A DNA stretch of 54,784 nt from Candidatus Poribacteria bacterium (GTDB lineage Bacteria > Poribacteria > WGA-4E > WGA-3G), in NCBI GenBank assembly GCA_022821965.1, contig JAJECN010000015.1:1-54784 (forward strand), in the 5' to 3' direction. The position numbers and the translations under genes are program-made. This document shows positions 1-7,087 of the stretch, in pieces. Position 1 is the first letter of the stretch. Each line of letters begins with the position of its first letter. The notes beneath the pieces are model-generated. The model searched no databases. It worked only from the letters and a program-made list of their open reading frames with translations, and was not told the DNA's origin.

Positions 1-60
1 AAGTGCCTCAAGTACGACTTCTGCTTTAAACTCGGGGGTGAACTTTCTTCGTTTCGCCAT
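1..60 (-). CDS. IS3-family transposase OrfA, N-terminus (partial)
   Basis: Twenty codons are visible from the ATG at 58-60 down to the window edge. They read MAKRRKFTPEFKAEVV and on, the typical basic start of the HTH_Tnp_1 (OrfA) DNA-binding subunit of IS3-family transposases. A clear AAGGAG ribosome-binding site lies eight to thirteen bases upstream. The remainder, including the expected OrfB integrase by frameshift, is off the window. The family call rests on the N-terminus and on the IS150-like end at 139. Confidence 0.75.
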   Translation of the reverse strand, partial: MAKRRKFTPEFKAEVVLEAL

Positions 61-139
61 CGGAATTCTCCTTTCAGTAGATTGTTATTGTATCACAATC
101 TTGTTTTAGAGGGTGGCCCGAATTTCCGATGGCAGTACA
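1..139 (-). mobile_element. End of an IS3-family (IS150-like) insertion sequence
   Basis: Read on the minus strand, position 139 begins TGTACTGCC, closely resembling the terminal inverted repeat of IS150-group elements (TGTACTG...), and about 80 bases further in is the start of an IS3 OrfA-type reading frame. The rest of the element lies outside the window, so the second end and the target duplication cannot be seen. The boundary at 139/140 is inferred from the terminal motif and from the neighbouring interrupted frame. Confidence 0.65.
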
Positions 140-243
140 GATGTTACAACAACATCCAAGGATGTCTCAGTTAAGCATAGGGCTTCAGTGAGCCATTGAG
201 GTGTAATATCATTAAGTGTGTTGGGAATGCTTAAAGGAGCCAT
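140..243 (-). pseudogene. 5' fragment of a phosphotransferase-like gene interrupted by the IS element
   Basis: From an ATG at 241-243 the minus strand reads MAPLSIPNTLNDITPQWL, then about 16 more codons, until it meets the IS end at 139. The frame then stops inside the IS at 106. The segment 'IPxTLxDITPxWLTEAL' resembles the start of ecdysteroid-kinase-like / aminoglycoside-phosphotransferase-fold proteins. That is family recall from a short stretch, so it is tentative. It lies 65 bases downstream of the HAD gene on the same strand and would have been its operon partner. No strong ribosome-binding site is seen. Confidence 0.4.
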
Positions 244-308
244 CAGATTCTCATCGAAATTTTCTTCTTTCTTGTCGGGGATACTTTAACAACAATGTGA
301 TTCCTTTT

Positions 309-950
309 CTAAGCACATAGCATTTTCATGAACGTATTGTAACTCGAAAAGTCTTCGACCCAATATTCGCATTTTCCCTCTAATCGCGCGCCGACTCCTA
401 TGAAGTGCCATCCGAGTTCTTGGGTCGCCTGCATATCCCATTCAGCATCGCCTATGTATACGACACGCTGGAAGCAGTGCCCTAACTGCAATAGGCATTT
501 CTTCATAATCGTTACGCGTTCATCACCATCATCACTGGAAGTTAAAATCGCATTCTTCAAGTTAAATCCTGCGTGCCGAAGTTTCATTTTCGCGGTGTGT
601 CTCCAACCCCCTGTCGCGAATCCAACTGCGTAGTCCTCTGCAGCGAGAAGTTTATTAATCAAATGAATAGCACCTCCTTTTGGGAGGCATTTGCCACCGT
701 TTTGAAAATACTGCCGAATCAATTCGCCGAATTTCGTGCGAACTTCCTCAACTTGTCCCACTTCCTGAATCTTATTCTCTTCCATAATTTGTCGCAAACT
801 ACCTGTGTCGGTGACGTTTTTGTATTTGCTCCAATCATTATGGATATAAACTTCACCCAGAACTTCTCTTATCGCGGAAATGTAACAGGCATCATCGAAA
901 CCGAAACTGTCGACCAGTGTACCATCAATATCAAATATCGTAGCGATCAT
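309..950 (-). CDS. HAD-superfamily hydrolase (phosphatase-like)
   Basis: 213 aa, a normal length for a stand-alone phosphoglycolate-phosphatase-type HAD enzyme. Motif I is DIDGTLVDS at residues 7-15, with nucleophile Asp7 and acid/base Asp9. The motif II serine is in the ILTSSDD segment. Motif IV is GDAEWD, giving the metal-binding acidic pair. A helical cap lies between motifs I and II. No signal peptide, so cytoplasmic. The physiological substrate cannot be told from sequence; small phosphate esters are the family norm. The ATG at 950 directly precedes the motif I strand. The next gene downstream on this strand is the IS-interrupted fragment at 243, and the carbonic anhydrase ends 110 bases upstream. 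Confidence 0.85.
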   Translation of the reverse strand: MIATIFDIDGTLVDSFGFDDACYISAIREVLGEVYIHNDWSKYKNVTDTGSLRQIMEENKIQEVGQVEEVRTKFGELIRQYFQNGGKCLPKGGAIHLINKLLAAEDYAVGFATGGWRHTAKMKLRHAGFNLKNAILTSSDDGDERVTIMKKCLLQLGHCFQRVVYIGDAEWDMQATQELGWHFIGVGARLEGKCEYWVEDFSSYNTFMKMLCA

Positions 951-1059
951 TTGTTATTTTTCCCTATTTTTTCGGTTGTTATGTTCAGGAAGGGCACCCC
1001 TATGCCTGGATGCAGTTCACGGTAACATCACCGCGTTCAAATGCTCCGTTGGGGGTCAG

Positions 1060-1935
1060 TTACTCGTCCCCGGTGGAATTCATGAGCAGTTTTCGTCCAT
1101 TTAAGGGTTGTACCGGTCTGTTGTTATTATGCATAATCGCTTTGAACGCTGCGATTTGTGCTTCAGACATCTCGATCGGGGTTGTCAGCATAATCCATTT
1201 GACACCTTCTGAACAAGGCGGGGTCGTCAATGAACCGTCGTAACGATAGTAGTTCCAAAAACGCGACGGTGCTTCGTCGGTTATCTGGTCATTTGGTGAA
1301 AACATAAAGCGAGGATCGATTATCAAGCTGCCGTCCTCAGTAACATTCTCAATATGTTGCGTTTCACCTGGAACTGCGGGTAGATGGGACCAGATAGGGT
1401 CAAATGCGAAATTGTGACGACCGCGCTCAATTAGCAATCCAACGACTGCCAACGTGCCATCCTCGCTTTTATGAACGAAGTGCCCCTCTATATCAAAGGG
1501 TTTACCTGCCACCGTATGTTCGCTCGGTGCATGGAAATGGAATTGGAGCAGCTGATACCGCGTGCCATCAATCTCAATCCAGTTTCCTTCTGGACACGCA
1601 ACTTCAATTGTATGGCCAGTGTTGCGGATATCCATACTTGTTGGATGGTAGTTGTACGGAATAGGAGGAAGTTTTACTGGCGTGGGGTTCACAAGATCAA
1701 TTGGTGATTGGTGCTTCCCCTCAGCGCAGAGGATATATTCCGGACTGAGCTGCGCCCAAACGTCCGGTCCATTCTCCGCTTCGTAGCCCCAGGATACCGC
1801 CTCGGTATGCTGGGCAATCTGCTTTTCTTTTTTTTGATAGTTCATATTAATATGTGTACAAGAGATGAAACTATGCGTGATAAAGGTGAGTGCAAATAGC
1901 AGCTCAAGATTGAATGCTGTAAATTTATTCAACAT
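1060..1935 (-). CDS. Alpha-class carbonic anhydrase, exported
   Basis: 291 aa. Catalyses reversible CO2 hydration. The N-terminus has a hydrophobic stretch ending in a possible lipobox (F-I-S-C26), so it is periplasmic or lipid-anchored. The family opening W-x-Y around residue 49 and the KHQSPID block at 74-80 are present. Zinc ligands are His133 and His135 (FHFHAPSEH) and His152 (EGHFVH), with Glu150 in the expected place. C70 and the Cys in TTPPCSEG match the conserved disulfide of bacterial alpha-CAs. All catalytic features look intact. Its start overlaps the end of the 100-aa gene upstream by 11 bases, which suggests translational coupling. Confidence 0.93.
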   Translation of the reverse strand: MLNKFTAFNLELLFALTFITHSFISCTHINMNYQKKEKQIAQHTEAVSWGYEAENGPDVWAQLSPEYILCAEGKHQSPIDLVNPTPVKLPPIPYNYHPTSMDIRNTGHTIEVACPEGNWIEIDGTRYQLLQFHFHAPSEHTVAGKPFDIEGHFVHKSEDGTLAVVGLLIERGRHNFAFDPIWSHLPAVPGETQHIENVTEDGSLIIDPRFMFSPNDQITDEAPSRFWNYYRYDGSLTTPPCSEGVKWIMLTTPIEMSEAQIAAFKAIMHNNNRPVQPLNGRKLLMNSTGDE

Positions 1936-2227
1936 CGTTCCCGTCCAAAGACGTTTCTGACGACAGCCGGGGTGGAAAAATAAGTGTGTCAGTTACGGAT
2001 AATTGTTGATAGGTTTTCAATACCTCTTGCAATTGATTGTAGAATTGCTCACATTCTTCTTTCGTGCGGAGCAGCTCTATGCTGGGTGAATTTGACAGAT
2101 TAATATGCAACTCGTATGAACGATGTCTTCCTTTGATTATCTGAATCTGGTGTACATACTGAATATTCACCATCCCGCGATAGGAAGAATTATATCTCCC
2201 ATCTTGGTTGATGATTTCAATAAACAT
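1925..2227 (-). CDS. Small hypothetical protein, 100 aa
   Basis: Unrecognised. It begins MFIEIINQDGRYNSSYRG, contains a central strand-rich part that reads like a small beta domain, then an amphipathic helix (TKEECEQFYNQLQEVLKTYQQ) and a polar tail. No signal peptide or membrane segment. The minus strand has AAGGAGATT just before the ATG at 2227, an excellent ribosome-binding site that supports a real gene. It overlaps the carbonic anhydrase start by 11 bases. No function is proposed. Confidence 0.6.
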   Translation of the reverse strand: MFIEIINQDGRYNSSYRGMVNIQYVHQIQIIKGRHRSYELHINLSNSPSIELLRTKEECEQFYNQLQEVLKTYQQLSVTDTLIFPPRLSSETSLDGNDVE

Positions 2228-2373
2228 GATGAATCTCCTTTAGATTTTCATAATTTTCATAAAGAATAGATAACCTCCATCTATATGTTCCGTATATGTA
2301 CGAAATTGGGAAGGTTTTAATTGAGTCTATCAGATGTGTCGCTAAAATATCTGAATTCATTCGGTAGGGTATC

Positions 2374-3204
2374 TCAACCGTAAGCCGTTTCCGGGTGTTT
2401 CCCAAGAACGCGCAATAGACGTTCATCGGCACCCTCCAAGACGTAGTCGGGCATACGGTAGTTTAGATAGGGCCAAAACCGCTGCGCAACGAAGCGTTGT
2501 CCATAGACTTGATGGAACAGATAGCGAACGCGATCAGTTTGATTTGGTACGCCTCGATGCCATGTTTGTCCGTTGAGCAGATAAAGGTCCCCAGCTTTCA
2601 TGAGAAGTGAGACGGGTTCTTTGCCTTCAAAGGTTGGATGTTCTGGATCATCTGGCTGCCTTCCAGAGTAGTGGCTACCCGGAACAAATTGGGACGGTCC
2701 GTATTTAATATCAGCCTGATCGGTCAGGGCAATTTGCACGGACATACGGAACACAGGCATCCGTAGTCTCGGATCATGCCGTTCCATCTCAGGTGTAATC
2801 GGAAATTCCACGCCGTCGTCAACATGAAATCGGTTGATACCTAAATCTTTTCGGTTGAGGATGCACCCTTGGGCGATACAGTGGCAGTGCTCTCCTAATA
2901 CATTTTCGGCGATACTAATAATCGGTTCCCGCACGAGCAGGTCCCGGAACATGAGATCGCACTCAAAAAGGCGATGCACAACAATAGGGGCTTTTCCGTC
3001 TTGCCGAGAACCTTTAACGTTGCGCATCTCCATAAAGTAAGGTTCAGCGAAGATTTCATCAACGCGCGCAACGATACGTTCGCACTCTTCACGTGAGAGC
3101 ACATTGCGGATAATCGTCGCACCGTTTTGATAGAAATCCTTCAAGACAGCATTCAAGGTCTTTGAAGGTAAAGGTTCAGCGGGGAGTGGTTTTTCTGTTG
3201 TCAT
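2374..3204 (-). CDS. Phytanoyl-CoA dioxygenase (PhyH) family protein
   Basis: 276 aa, usual size. Fe(II)/2-oxoglutarate-dependent oxygenase fold. The iron facial triad is His127-x-Asp129 (FHVDDG) and distal His216 (WHRG); Arg225 in NQTDRVRY is the likely 2-oxoglutarate-binding residue. The substrate is unknown; bacterial PhyH proteins of this kind act on varied small metabolites. No signal peptide. It resembles the second PhyH protein at 38594-39403, most clearly in the C-terminus (NYRMPD and NYNMPD, both ending in AYG), so the two are paralogs. A 146-base gap with no good ORF follows before the 100-aa gene. Confidence 0.88.
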   Translation of the reverse strand: MTTEKPLPAEPLPSKTLNAVLKDFYQNGATIIRNVLSREECERIVARVDEIFAEPYFMEMRNVKGSRQDGKAPIVVHRLFECDLMFRDLLVREPIISIAENVLGEHCHCIAQGCILNRKDLGINRFHVDDGVEFPITPEMERHDPRLRMPVFRMSVQIALTDQADIKYGPSQFVPGSHYSGRQPDDPEHPTFEGKEPVSLLMKAGDLYLLNGQTWHRGVPNQTDRVRYLFHQVYGQRFVAQRFWPYLNYRMPDYVLEGADERLLRVLGKHPETAYG

Positions 3205-3240
3205 GATAATTGTAGGTTAGGTTGAATAACACCCTATATC

Positions 3241-4506
3241 CTATGCGTATTCGCGAACAATCAGCAGAAGTTTCTCACGTTCTTTACCCAACTCGGCGTG
3301 TACGCCGTTTGGATTCAACACTGTAAGTGTCCCTGTGATGTCGTGAAGTGGAAAATCGCTCTTTGGCTGAGTGAATTCGACAGCGGGGCGGGCGCGGTTG
3401 TCTTCAACGAAGCAGTTGATGAAGTCGATACCGCCCATCGTCTGAACGATGTCGGGCTGTGGTAAGGATAACGAAATCGGTGACCATTCGCCTCCGAACT
3501 GTTGGTCACTGGCAGCGTTGATGACACTACAATTCGTGAAAATCACCCGTGCGCCTTTCAAGGACTTTTCCTGAACCTTGATGCCGTAACCGACAGTGCT
3601 CTCAACTGTGCAGTTATCAAATTCGATGCTACCTCCCGGTCCATTGTCTCCAATTTTCGTTACACGGATGCCTGTTCCGTGCTTACTACTCACGTGACAG
3701 TTTTCAAAGCGGAGCGTCACATCTTCAGATTCCCCAGTGGTGTGTGCTAAAAACACTTCAATGCCGTCACCGACGTTATCAACAAACTTGCATCCAGAGA
3801 ACACGACGTTTTTTATCAGTTGATCGGTTTTGTCAGGTTCAATGTCTACACCCGAAGCCGGTGGCGTTCCCCATGTATTTGAAAACTCACAGTTCTCAAC
3901 CTTAAGATTTTCAGCACTAATAACGCTGATACCCTGTCGGTAGTGATTGTCGCAGATGATGTCACGGAGTACCACATCTTCAGAAGCACGTCGGTCCTTA
4001 CCGCCGTCAACATAAATACCGTCTCCACCACTATCTTTGAGCGTCAGACCTGATACATTTACATTTTTACTACCTCGGATTGATAGCGTCATCCGCCATT
4101 CTGCCTTTGGATACTGCCCATACCAGCGGTGCCAGCCGAATTGTTCAAGCACAAGCCCGTTGATATAGTCCTGTTTCCACATGCGGAAGGTCGCGCCGTA
4201 CCCACGGATCGTGAGATTCTCAACATCTTGTGCTGTGAACAGCGAGTCACCGCCACCACGATATTCACCCCGTTTTGCTGAGACGACGGTTCCACGCTCA
4301 AAAATCAATTCTTGATTTCCAGCAAGCCGAATCGGCTGAATTATCCAATCGGTGTGCATATTGGGAACAACAACCTTTTTCGCGCCCGAATCAATAGCTG
4401 CTTGCAGTGCTTCCGTCGCATCTTCTGGGTTGAATCCCCACCATGCGGCATTGGCAATTGGACTTTTTCCAGACTGAACATCCGCAATAGCGTCAAGGTT
4501 TTTCAT
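3241..4506 (-). CDS. Right-handed parallel beta-helix protein (pectate-lyase-like fold)
   Basis: About 421 aa from the ATG at 4504-4506. A longer frame to 4557 exists, but it would run into the terminator of the upstream gene, and GGAG sits nine bases before 4506. The sequence is a series of 20-25-residue coils with the pattern of NosD/pectate-lyase repeats, such as NLTIRGYGATF, NVNVSGLTLKDSGGDGIYV, NLKVENCEFSNTWG and SIEFDNCTVESTVG. The first 60 residues (WWGFNPEDATEALQAAI) match the usual pectate-lyase-3-like opening. No signal peptide is seen. Likely role is polysaccharide binding or cleavage; catalytic residues cannot be assigned. The gene ends 36 bases from the PhyH start and may be co-transcribed with it. 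Confidence 0.75.
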   Translation of the reverse strand: MKNLDAIADVQSGKSPIANAAWWGFNPEDATEALQAAIDSGAKKVVVPNMHTDWIIQPIRLAGNQELIFERGTVVSAKRGEYRGGGDSLFTAQDVENLTIRGYGATFRMWKQDYINGLVLEQFGWHRWYGQYPKAEWRMTLSIRGSKNVNVSGLTLKDSGGDGIYVDGGKDRRASEDVVLRDIICDNHYRQGISVISAENLKVENCEFSNTWGTPPASGVDIEPDKTDQLIKNVVFSGCKFVDNVGDGIEVFLAHTTGESEDVTLRFENCHVSSKHGTGIRVTKIGDNGPGGSIEFDNCTVESTVGYGIKVQEKSLKGARVIFTNCSVINAASDQQFGGEWSPISLSLPQPDIVQTMGGIDFINCFVEDNRARPAVEFTQPKSDFPLHDITGTLTVLNPNGVHAELGKEREKLLLIVREYA

Positions 4507-4530
4507 CGTTTCATGCTCCGAAACTGTGTA

Positions 4531-4580
4531 AAATAAAAGAAGCTGCCTGCCTGTCACAACTTAGACGTGCCGGCAGCTTT
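4531..4580 (-). terminator. Intrinsic terminator of the DUF5069 gene
   Basis: On the minus strand an inverted repeat AAGCTGCC (4572-4579) and GGCAGCTT (4540-4547) forms a stem followed by CTTTTATTTT. It sits 24-60 bases beyond the stop codon of the 4603-5886 gene and upstream of the beta-helix start, separating the two transcription units. Confidence 0.75.
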
Positions 4581-4602
4581 GTCTGCTCCTTGTTGCAATT
4601 TT

Positions 4603-5886
4603 TTACAACGCAAAGGTCTTCTCATCGTCAAGAGCCATCAACGCGAACCATGTATTAATGTCTGTACGCTCTGGCGCAATCTTTTTAATCATATTTGCCA
4701 TGAGTGCCTTATAGCGTTCATCTGTGGGACCCATCTGGGTCATTCGTTCATTATAGGTTTCGATATCTGCTTCGCTCTGTGCATGATTCGCTTTCAGCCA
4801 TGTCTCAACTTCAGCATCGGTTGGCAATGTCTTTAGTGCTTCAGCGAATTCTGCAGCAGAGAGACCGAGGAAAGCGAGTGTCGCCCGATCAATTCCAGAA
4901 TCCTCGCCGTAAAAATAGGCACCCAATGTGTTGCTGTTAAATGCTCTACCCTTGTCAATCAACCGTGCGAGTTGGACCATTCCGTAGACATCTGTGTTGT
5001 AGGGGCTGCGGGGCGCGCGGCGTTGGAGATCAACAATACCGAAACTTCGTTGATCGTCCACATCCTGAAGTTGGACCCATGTCGTTATGTCTGTTCGGGT
5101 GGGGTCTACTTCTTGACAGCGTGCTTGAAACCGTTCCCGTGTCGTTTCATTGGGTCCGTAGTTTACCAGCGTCTGGTTGAACGTCTCAATCTCGTCCTGT
5201 GATTTACCGCAGTTTTCCAGTACCCACGCACCGATTTCAAGGTCGTTTGGATTGTTGACCGCTGCTTCTTGGAAGTCTGCGGCTGAAATACCAAGAAAGG
5301 TTAAGATGCGGACATCTTGCCCTGAGTCATCACCGTATAGATATTCGCCTATTTTTCCTGCGCGTTCAGCACGTCCTTTATCAGCCATACGCGCAACACC
5401 ACAGATGCCAGCGATGTCTTTCGCACGTGCGCTGCGTGGTGGACCCGCAGTTAAGTCAACCTGCCAGAAACTTCCCCAATCGTCGAGTTCCATGGACTGT
5501 AGCACCGTCGTAATATCGGTTCTACCGGGCGCAAAGCGAGCGAGTCGATCCTTCAATCGTTGTTTGTGTGCCTCAGTGTCTGGTAGCTGGGTGAGTGCAG
5601 CGTCATTAAACTCGGCAATCTCTGCGGCTGTTTTTCCGCTGGTTTCAAGGATCCAGTGTCCGAGTGCAGAATCGTCATGTTCATCAACCACTTCTGCGAA
5701 AGCATCGGCGGAAATCCCTAAAAACGTTAAGACGCGCTGATCCAAACCTGAGCTTTCACCGTATATATAATCCGCAATGGTTTCGGCGTTATGTGCGCGT
5801 GCCTTGTCTGTCATCCGTGCTACACCGACAATTCCGGCAATACCCAAGTTTGAAGGGCGACGTGGTGGTTGGCGTGTCAAATCCAT
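4603..5886 (-). CDS. Triple DUF5069-domain protein
   Basis: 427 aa made of three tandem copies of about 140 aa, starting near residues 1, 143 and 286. Each copy repeats the same signposts: a DLTxxPPRxP-type opening, GVARMxDKxRA, a YxYGEDSGxD block, LTFLGISAxxFxEA, a W-L helix and a closing TDITTW-xx-xDD. These are the landmarks of DUF5069, which usually occurs as a single-domain protein of about 150 aa. Function unknown. Copies differ at many positions, so the triplication is old. No signal peptide. Transcribed divergently from the cupin gene and closed by its own terminator at 4531-4580. Confidence 0.85.
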   Translation of the reverse strand: MDLTRQPPRRPSNLGIAGIVGVARMTDKARAHNAETIADYIYGESSGLDQRVLTFLGISADAFAEVVDEHDDSALGHWILETSGKTAAEIAEFNDAALTQLPDTEAHKQRLKDRLARFAPGRTDITTVLQSMELDDWGSFWQVDLTAGPPRSARAKDIAGICGVARMADKGRAERAGKIGEYLYGDDSGQDVRILTFLGISAADFQEAAVNNPNDLEIGAWVLENCGKSQDEIETFNQTLVNYGPNETTRERFQARCQEVDPTRTDITTWVQLQDVDDQRSFGIVDLQRRAPRSPYNTDVYGMVQLARLIDKGRAFNSNTLGAYFYGEDSGIDRATLAFLGLSAAEFAEALKTLPTDAEVETWLKANHAQSEADIETYNERMTQMGPTDERYKALMANMIKKIAPERTDINTWFALMALDDEKTFAL

Positions 5887-5995
5887 AGTTTATGTCCTTC
5901 CAATTCAAGAAATAAAGTATTGTGTCTTTTGCCAATATTTTATCATATTTAAAGAGAGTGTCAAGCGAAAAAGTACACCGATCCCCTAATTTGCC

Positions 5996-6024
5996 TTGAC
6001 ATTTTTCACGGAAAATGCTATATT
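5996..6024 (+). promoter_or_regulatory. Sigma-70-type promoter for the cupin gene
   Basis: TTGACA at 5996-6001, a 17-base spacer and TATATT at 6019-6024: a perfect -35 and a five-of-six -10 at ideal spacing. Transcription would start near 6031, giving a leader of about 20 bases holding GGAGG at 6041-6045 before the ATG at 6052. Confidence 0.8.
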
Positions 6025-6051
6025 CATCTTAAAAGTGCATGGAGGAACGCC

Positions 6052-6684
6052 ATGGGATTTCCTGTTTACGATTACCGCACGGATATACGGAATGTGTTGG
6101 TAACGCCGCAAATTCGCTCACGCTTTTTAAAGATGGAGCCTGGGCAGAGTGCCCAACTTCATAGCCACGACTTGGGGCATGAAATTTTCCTGATTCTGGA
6201 AGGGCGCGTCGAATTTGAAATTGAGGGTGAAACTGAAGAGTTAGGACCGGGACAGATGTGCGTCGCTCTGGCAGATCAACCCCATACGGTGCGCGTTCTT
6301 GGTGATGAACCGATGACGATGTATCTCTCTGTTACCCCGCATATTCATCCCACGCACACGCCGCGTACAGAGGAAGGAGAACGGTTACCACACAATTTTT
6401 CGCCCCCTCGTGCTTACGATGTTGATCCAGATATGCAGGTATCGGTCGCGGAACTCGTTGCTCGGCAGATACATGCAGCACAATTGCTTGAAGAATTGAC
6501 ACAAACATGTGCAGCAGTCCAACAAGAGATGGGAAATCAACTCAAGACTGCCCTCGCCGAAGGGGATGAGGATGCTGCTACGGCAGCGCGCAAAGCCATG
6601 TGGGAGTCGATTTATCCGGTTTACAAGGCTGTTTCTGAATTAGCCGCTGTTTGGAATACGCTTGCGCCGCGTGCAAGTCAATAA
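6052..6684 (+). CDS. Cupin-domain protein
   Basis: 210 aa. Residues 25-95 form a cupin_2 barrel. Motif 1 is His37-x-His39 with Glu44 (LHSHDLGHE) and motif 2 His78 (QPHTV) completes the metal site. The C-terminal half (about 115-205) is helical and charged (VARQIHAAQLLEEL), possibly a dimerisation or fused helical domain not usual in minimal cupins. Cytoplasmic. Ligand unknown. It has a strong promoter, a GGAGG site and no close downstream partner, so it is probably monocistronic. Confidence 0.85.
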   Translation: MGFPVYDYRTDIRNVLVTPQIRSRFLKMEPGQSAQLHSHDLGHEIFLILEGRVEFEIEGETEELGPGQMCVALADQPHTVRVLGDEPMTMYLSVTPHIHPTHTPRTEEGERLPHNFSPPRAYDVDPDMQVSVAELVARQIHAAQLLEELTQTCAAVQQEMGNQLKTALAEGDEDAATAARKAMWESIYPVYKAVSELAAVWNTLAPRASQ

Positions 6685-6887
6685 TCTGTTTTAACCGGAT
6701 TTACGTGAACCTGTTAGGTGCGCTTTGCAAGCATATTTAACGACGAAAGTTTTACTGACGAGTCACGTAACGCCGATTCTCTATATTTAATTTGTTTTGT
6801 CTTCAGGTTTGTGATATACTTAAAAATTAACAAAGGGTAGTTTCTCCTGTATTTGCGAAAAAATTGTTAATTTAAACTGAATTTGAT

Positions 6888-6916
6888 TTGACAACGTTTT
6901 AACATTAGGATAAACT
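6888..6916 (+). promoter_or_regulatory. Promoter of the cohesin-protein gene
   Basis: TTGACA at 6888-6893, a 17-base spacer and TAAACT at 6911-6916. It leaves an untranslated leader of about 165 bases before the ATG at 7088. That leader contains the nested hairpins annotated at 6943-7038. The stretch 6685-6887 upstream is AT-rich and holds no gene or clear terminator. Confidence 0.65.
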
Positions 6917-6942
6917 TACTATTAAGAACCTCGTTTAAACGA

Positions 6943-7038
6943 ATCGCTTTTGCGTGTCTGACGGAAGCACACGGGTATCAAGGCGATCCGATATTTTGCG
7001 GTACGTCCGTTCTCAAACGAGAATCTACATCTGTACCG
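6943..7038 (+). promoter_or_regulatory. Structured 5' leader, class unknown
   Basis: Two nested stems can be drawn. Stem 1: ATCGC (6943-6947) with GCGAT (6983-6987), enclosing CGTGT (6953-6957) with ACACG (6969-6973). Stem 2: CGGTAC (6999-7004) with GTACCG (7033-7038), enclosing TTCTC (7010-7014) with GAGAA (7019-7023) around an AAAC loop. It does not fit the consensus of any riboswitch class I can recall. Candidate cis-acting RNA; the stems are seen, the function is not. Confidence 0.4.
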
Positions 7039-7087
7039 AAAGGTAGAGAAAACGTCACAATATCAATAGAATTATAAGGAGTGTCTT

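Noticed and set aside
573-1025. 150-aa plus-strand frame overlapping the HAD gene
   Set aside because: Shadow of the HAD gene, whose motifs are intact on the minus strand.
2217-2432. A 71-aa minus-strand frame between the 100-aa gene and the PhyH gene
   Set aside because: It begins inside the PhyH coding sequence in another frame, has no good ribosome-binding site and no recognisable feature; probably spurious. The gap 2228-2373 is left without a gene.
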